Of a stretch of DNA of 12,500 nucleotides, positions 9,208 through 12,500 are shown piece by piece. The DNA is from Penaeus vannamei. Lineage: Eukaryota > Arthropoda > Malacostraca > Decapoda > Penaeidae. The translations under genes and the position numbers were made by a program. The stretch lies in contig NC_091555.1 of assembly GCF_042767895.1 (NCBI RefSeq), forward strand, positions 23,819,726 to 23,832,225, read 5' to 3'. The notes below the pieces were generated by a model, which was given only the letters and a program-made list of their open reading frames with translations, searched no databases and had not been told where the DNA came from. Numbering within the stretch: the stretch's first letter is position 1; each line of letters opens with the position of its first letter.

Positions 9208-9292
9208 ATGAGTATGAATATGAGTATGAATATGAGTATGAATGTGAGTATGAATATGAGTATGAATATGAGTATGAGGAGTATGAGTATGA
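9208..9292. repeat. 12 bp minisatellite ATGAGTATGAAT, about 7 copies
   Basis: Units start at 9208, 9220, 9232, 9244, 9256 and 9268 with at most a few changes each. A decayed half-period copy runs to 9292. Because 12 is a multiple of 3, the array is open in several frames (for example Glu-Tyr repeats), but nothing supports translation. Confidence 0.93.
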
Positions 9293-9495
9293 GCACGCGG
9301 ATGTGAATGTGCATGTTAATGTGAATCGTGTATTCGTGTGAATATGTGCGTGCGCGTAGGGTAAACCGATGTACGTGTGACTACGTCTATGCACACATAC
9401 GTAAACAAGTGGCCATTAACGAAATGAATAGCAAACAAGCCCCGGATGTGGAAATCAAGGGTAACAGTACTCTTTAAGGGATAGAGACCTGCGCA
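9293..9495. other. Unique sequence, no gene recognised
   Basis: Mixed sequence follows the minisatellite and ends in a 22-base poly-T at 9496-9517. GTAAACAA and GCAAACAAG near 9400-9440 resemble forkhead sites. No coding signal is seen. Confidence 0.4.
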
Positions 9496-9518
9496 TTTTT
9501 TTTTTTTTTTTTTTTTTG

Positions 9519-10237
9519 AGGGCTCTGCAAAGGGGAGGAAAAGGGGAGGGGGTAGGTGGGGTGATGGGGAGGGTGGGCGAGGGGAGAGATGGCTGGGGGA
9601 ATGAGGGGAAAGGGGAAGAGGGATGGAGGAATATGGGGGAAGGGGAGGGGAGGAGGGAAAGAGGGACAAGGGGAAAGGAAGGTGGGAGAGGATGGATACG
9701 ATGATGGAGGAACAAGGGAGGAGGGGATAGAAAGAAGGATGCGGGAATGAGGAGGAGGGAAAGGGATGGGGAAGAGAGTGAGTGAGAGACAAGAAGAGAT
9801 AGGAGGACAAAGAGGAATGAAAGGGAGGGGAATGGGTAGGGGGAGGGGAGAGGAGGGGAGGAGCTCGGGGAACCAGTAAGACCATTAATCTTGTGTATGC
9901 CTTTTACAAAGAGGGGAAGGAAATCGAGGTGAAGACTAAGGGGGTGGAAGGGAAAATGAAGGGGGGAGGAGAGGAGGAAGGGGGAAGGGGGAGGAGGGAT
10001 GGAGTAAGGGAAAGAGGGGGAAGGAAAGGGGAAGAGGGAGAGGAGAAGAAAGGGGGAAGAGGGAGAGGGGAGTAATGAGAAAAGGGTAGAGGGGGGAAGA
10101 GAGAGAGAGAAGAGAAGACAGGAGGAAGAGGGGAAGAGGGGGAGGAGGGGGGGCGTGTGTAAGGGTAAAACTTTGATTAAAAGGTGCATCTTCGGGGAGT
10201 AACAGAAGGGAGGGGGTAGCACAGGGAGGGAGGGAGG
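9519..10237. repeat. Homopurine (G/A) tract on the plus strand
   Basis: GGGGA, GGAGG and GGGAAG units fill the strand, with mixed interruptions at about 9866-9912 and 10153-10205. The 255-codon minus-strand frame is a Ser/Pro/Leu translation of the tract. Confidence 0.92.
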
Positions 10238-10734
10238 GTTGAAAAGAGATTAGCCGAAAGAAGAAATATCGAAGGGAAAAAGGACAAGAATTAATTGAAA
10301 AAGATATACGTCGTAACAGATTAATGATAATGGAACAATGGAGGACACATAAATAGATCCCCTAAAAAAATAATAAATAAATAAACACAAAAGGTGTACA
10401 AACAACAAAAGAAAAAGATCATAATTCAACATCCATCCACCCCCCCCCCCTTCTCAAAAAAAAAAAAAAAAAAATCAATGATACACAACGTTAACAGATT
10501 CCGTATCCCCACCCCCCCCCCCACACACACACACACCGTGCAAATAAAACAACAAAAAAAACATCCCCCTTTCGGATCATTAAACCTCCTTCCCCCCCCC
10601 CTCCCCCTTTTCACACCCCTAACCCACCCTTAACCCCTCTTTTCAAAAACCGCCTCATCTCCCCCCCCTCCATTCTTTCTCCCTATCCTCACCCTTCACC
10701 CTTCACCCTCCTCCTCACGCCCACGCCCATCGCC
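10238..10734. other. A-rich then C-rich low-complexity DNA
   Basis: Positions 10250-10430 are AT-rich unique DNA. After that come poly-C (10440-10450), poly-A (10457-10473), a second poly-C near 10511-10522, a short CA run and pyrimidine-rich sequence. No gene is seen. Confidence 0.6.
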
Positions 10735-10850
10735 CGCCCGAAATCCATCAATATTACGCCGTGGAAAAAGTACGTGATCTTTTATGCCTTTCTTGCACGG
10801 AGTCATTAACGCTATCTCGTCAGCATGCGAGTCATTTTCATCCGCAGAGG
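10735..10850. promoter_or_regulatory. Unique island C with paired GAGTCATT motifs
   Basis: This is about 115 bases of complex sequence between low-complexity blocks. GAGTCATT occurs at 10800-10807 and 10829-10836, 29 bases apart in the same orientation. TTTATG (Caudal-like) lies at about 10781. It is a candidate enhancer only. Confidence 0.3.
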
Positions 10851-11075
10851 AAAAAAAAGAAAAAAAAAATACTAAACAAAAATAAAAAATAAAGGAAAAG
10901 AGAGAATGAAGAAAATAAATATAATACAAAACAAAAATTTGAAGAAAAAAAAGTAAAAAAGGAAAGAAAAATATATATACAAAACAAAAAGGACAAATTT
11001 TTAAAGGCATGTACAACAAAAACAAAACAAAAACAAAAAAACAGAAATACATAAAAATAAAAAAAAAGTAAACAT
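10851..11075. repeat. A-rich low-complexity tract
   Basis: Runs of A are broken by single C, G or T (AAAACAAAAA-like). The Phe/Leu-rich minus-strand frame of 118 codons is a composition artefact. Confidence 0.8.
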
Positions 11076-11159
11076 CAAACCGCGTCTCGTCATCAAAGCA
11101 GCGGTGTAAAAAAATGCTAAAAAATGCTCGTCTTTTGGTAAGAAAATGAGTTTTCTTGA

Positions 11160-11345
11160 TTATCTTTACTCGTCCACCTTATCATTCATACCATTATTAC
11201 TTTTTTCTTTTAATAATTATCGTTGCTATTATTACTGGTAGCAGTAACAGGGTTATTATTATGGCCATGATTATCATTATTGTCATCACTGTTGCTATTG
11301 TTATGAACATTATTAATGCCAATGCTTTTATAAGTGTTACTGTTG
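11160..11345. repeat. Degenerate ATT/GTT trinucleotide region
   Basis: ATT, ATC, GTT and GTA triplets alternate irregularly, as in decayed (ATT)n arrays. No coding support is seen. Confidence 0.6.
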
Positions 11346-11355
11346 ACTTTATTTT

Positions 11356-11720
11356 GTGGGGGGGGGGAGGACTGGGAAGGGGGAAAGGGGGGAAGGGGAG
11401 GGAAAAGGAGGGAAGAGGGAAAAGGGGAGGAGGGAGGAAAAAGGAGGAAGGAGGGAAGGAGGAAAGGAGGAAAGGAGGAAGAAGAGGAGGAGGGAGGAGG
11501 AGAACAAGAAAACAAGAACAAGGAGAAGGGGAGGAGGAGGCAGGCCACCCAACCACCCCTTAGCTCCTCCATTTCCCACCTCTTCCACCCACCACCACCC
11601 TTTAACCCCCTCCCTTTTCACCTCATCCCCCCCCCCCTTTCCCCCCCTCCCCCTTCCCCCCCCCCTTCACCCATTATTCCAACCGAAAAACTCCCGCCGA
11701 CTCCCCCTCCCCATTTCAAT
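11356..11720. repeat. Homopurine block followed by homopyrimidine block
   Basis: The plus strand is G/A-only from about 11356 to 11540 and then almost C/T-only from about 11547 to 11720. The two halves could pair imperfectly within one strand. Open frames here are repeat translations. Confidence 0.85.
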
Positions 11721-11732
11721 CAATATTCCCCT

Positions 11733-11870
11733 TTTTCGCGCCCGTATTCCACGTGACACGCCGCCCGCTGCCAGCTTTCATAAAAGGCACAATCGAATTT
11801 TCCGCAAAGTAATGGAGCTCCGGCCGGCCCCGCTCGCTGTCTGGGCTCGCTGTCTGTCGCCTTTTCCTGT
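11733..11870. promoter_or_regulatory. Unique island E with E-box, CATAAAA and a tandem 12-mer
   Basis: This complex, partly GC-rich block contains CCACGTGAC (11749-11757), CATAAAA (11779-11785), AAGGCACAATCG (11784-11795) and GCTCGCTGTCTG twice (11832-11843 and 11845-11856). Two of these motifs also occur in island A near 6240. Confidence 0.35.
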
Positions 11871-11879
11871 TTTTTCTTT

Positions 11880-12059
11880 CTTATTGGTTTTAATTGTTTT
11901 AGTTTATCTTAATTTATCTTTCACTTATTTATTTACTTTTTATTTATTTATTTTTTAATTCTTTTTATTTATTTTTATTTTTTGCTTTTGTTTGTTTCGT
12001 GTTAGTGTTTATTGTTTGTTTATTGATGGATTTTGTCTTTTGTTTGGTTTGGTTTTACG
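11880..12059. other. T-rich DNA with TTTA and TTTG repeats, no gene
   Basis: TTTA units at 11925-11975 pass into TTTG units. No coding or RNA feature is supported. Confidence 0.6.
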
Positions 12060-12235
12060 TCGTTTGGTTGGTTTGTTGTATTGTCTTGTTTCGTTTTGTT
12101 TGTCGCATTGTGTTTTGTTTATTTGTTGCATTGTCTTTTTGTCTGTTGGACTGTTTTGTTTATTTGTTGTATTGTTTTTTGTTTGTTTGTTGTATTGTTT
12201 TGCTTTGTTTGTTAGTTGTATTGTTTTGCGATGAG
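12060..12235. repeat. Variable 20-27 bp minisatellite with GTTGYATTG core
   Basis: The core GTTGTA or a variant recurs at about 12075, 12102, 12125, 12145, 12166, 12189 and 12215. Spacings are 27, 23, 20, 21, 23 and 26, and the units are joined by TTTGTTT spacers. Overlapping hydrophobic open frames (Phe/Val/Cys/Leu) come from the T/G composition. Confidence 0.65.
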
Positions 12236-12500
12236 TCAGGTAGTTGGTTTTCATTCATTTTCCTTTGATTTCGGTGTTTGTTTGTCTTTGTTTGTTTGTA
12301 AGGATTTTATTGGCTCTAACTTTGCTGGTTTGTGCTTCAGTCTTGTTTTCGTTTTGTTGACTCGTTCTTGTTTTTTTCTGACATTTTCATCTTTTTCACT
12401 AAATTCATTATCTAGTTATTTCTTATATGTTTCACCATATAACTTGATGTAACTTTTCTATTCATTTTTCCCTCTCTCTCTCTCTCACGTTCCCCCTTTC
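12236..12500. other. T-rich unique DNA ending in a (CT)n tract
   Basis: The sequence is mixed but T-rich to about 12465, followed by a short CT run at 12472-12486 and the window end. The 78-codon open frame here shows no recognisable domain. Confidence 0.5.

Noticed and set aside
9208..9292. CRISPR-like regularly spaced repeat
   Set aside because: Units are contiguous 12-mers without spacers, in a eukaryotic setting; it is a minisatellite.

Overview
The window looks like nuclear DNA of an arthropod, most likely a decapod crustacean of the penaeid shrimp type. That placement is inferred from the style of the sequence: very dense (CT)n, (CA/GT)n, (CTGT)n, (CCCTCT)n, homopurine and T-rich repeats around a GC-rich exon with a metazoan-type splice acceptor. 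There are no bacterial gene features, no operon, no RNA gene and no recognisable transposon.

There is one convincing protein gene. It lies on the minus strand at about 1718-5360 and reads right to left. A single large GC-rich exon encodes a 1162-residue protein: a signal peptide, a glycosylatable Thr/Pro/His-rich ectodomain, a block of about seven membrane segments resembling the proline-rich transmembrane protein 3/4 (PRRT3/PRRT4) domain, a Cys-rich juxtamembrane patch, and a long disordered cytoplasmic tail with Tyr, Ser, poly-Gln and poly-Pro motifs. A good splice acceptor 52 bases before the ATG implies one or more upstream 5' UTR exons. A weak candidate first exon and promoter is proposed at 6222-6336. 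After the first stop (TGA at 1820-1822) the same frame stays open for 33 more codons. Those codons keep an extreme third-position GC bias and end at TGA 1718-1720, so stop-codon readthrough or an alternative splice is likely. A candidate poly(A) signal lies at 1395-1400.

Layout: 1-335 tetra- and dinucleotide repeats; 336-1394 unique 3' flank with nothing recognised; 1395-1717 probable 3' UTR; 1718-5360 coding exon; 5361-6235 intron or 5' flank with a pyrimidine tract and a degenerate tandem array; 6236-6407 unique island with promoter-like motifs; 6408-9292 mainly simple repeats and purine/pyrimidine domains broken by short unique islands; 9293-9495 unique; 9519-10237 purine tract; 10238-11345 A-, C- and ATT-rich low-complexity sequence with an island at 10735-10850; 11356-11720 a purine block followed by a pyrimidine block; 11733-11870 another island; 11880-12500 T-rich sequence with a variable minisatellite.

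The right half has no supportable protein gene. The long open frames there are translations of simple repeats. Its short complex islands are the best candidates for regulatory DNA of the minus-strand gene or of a neighbour outside the window. Two of them, near 6240 and 11750, share an unusual pair of motifs in the same order and orientation.
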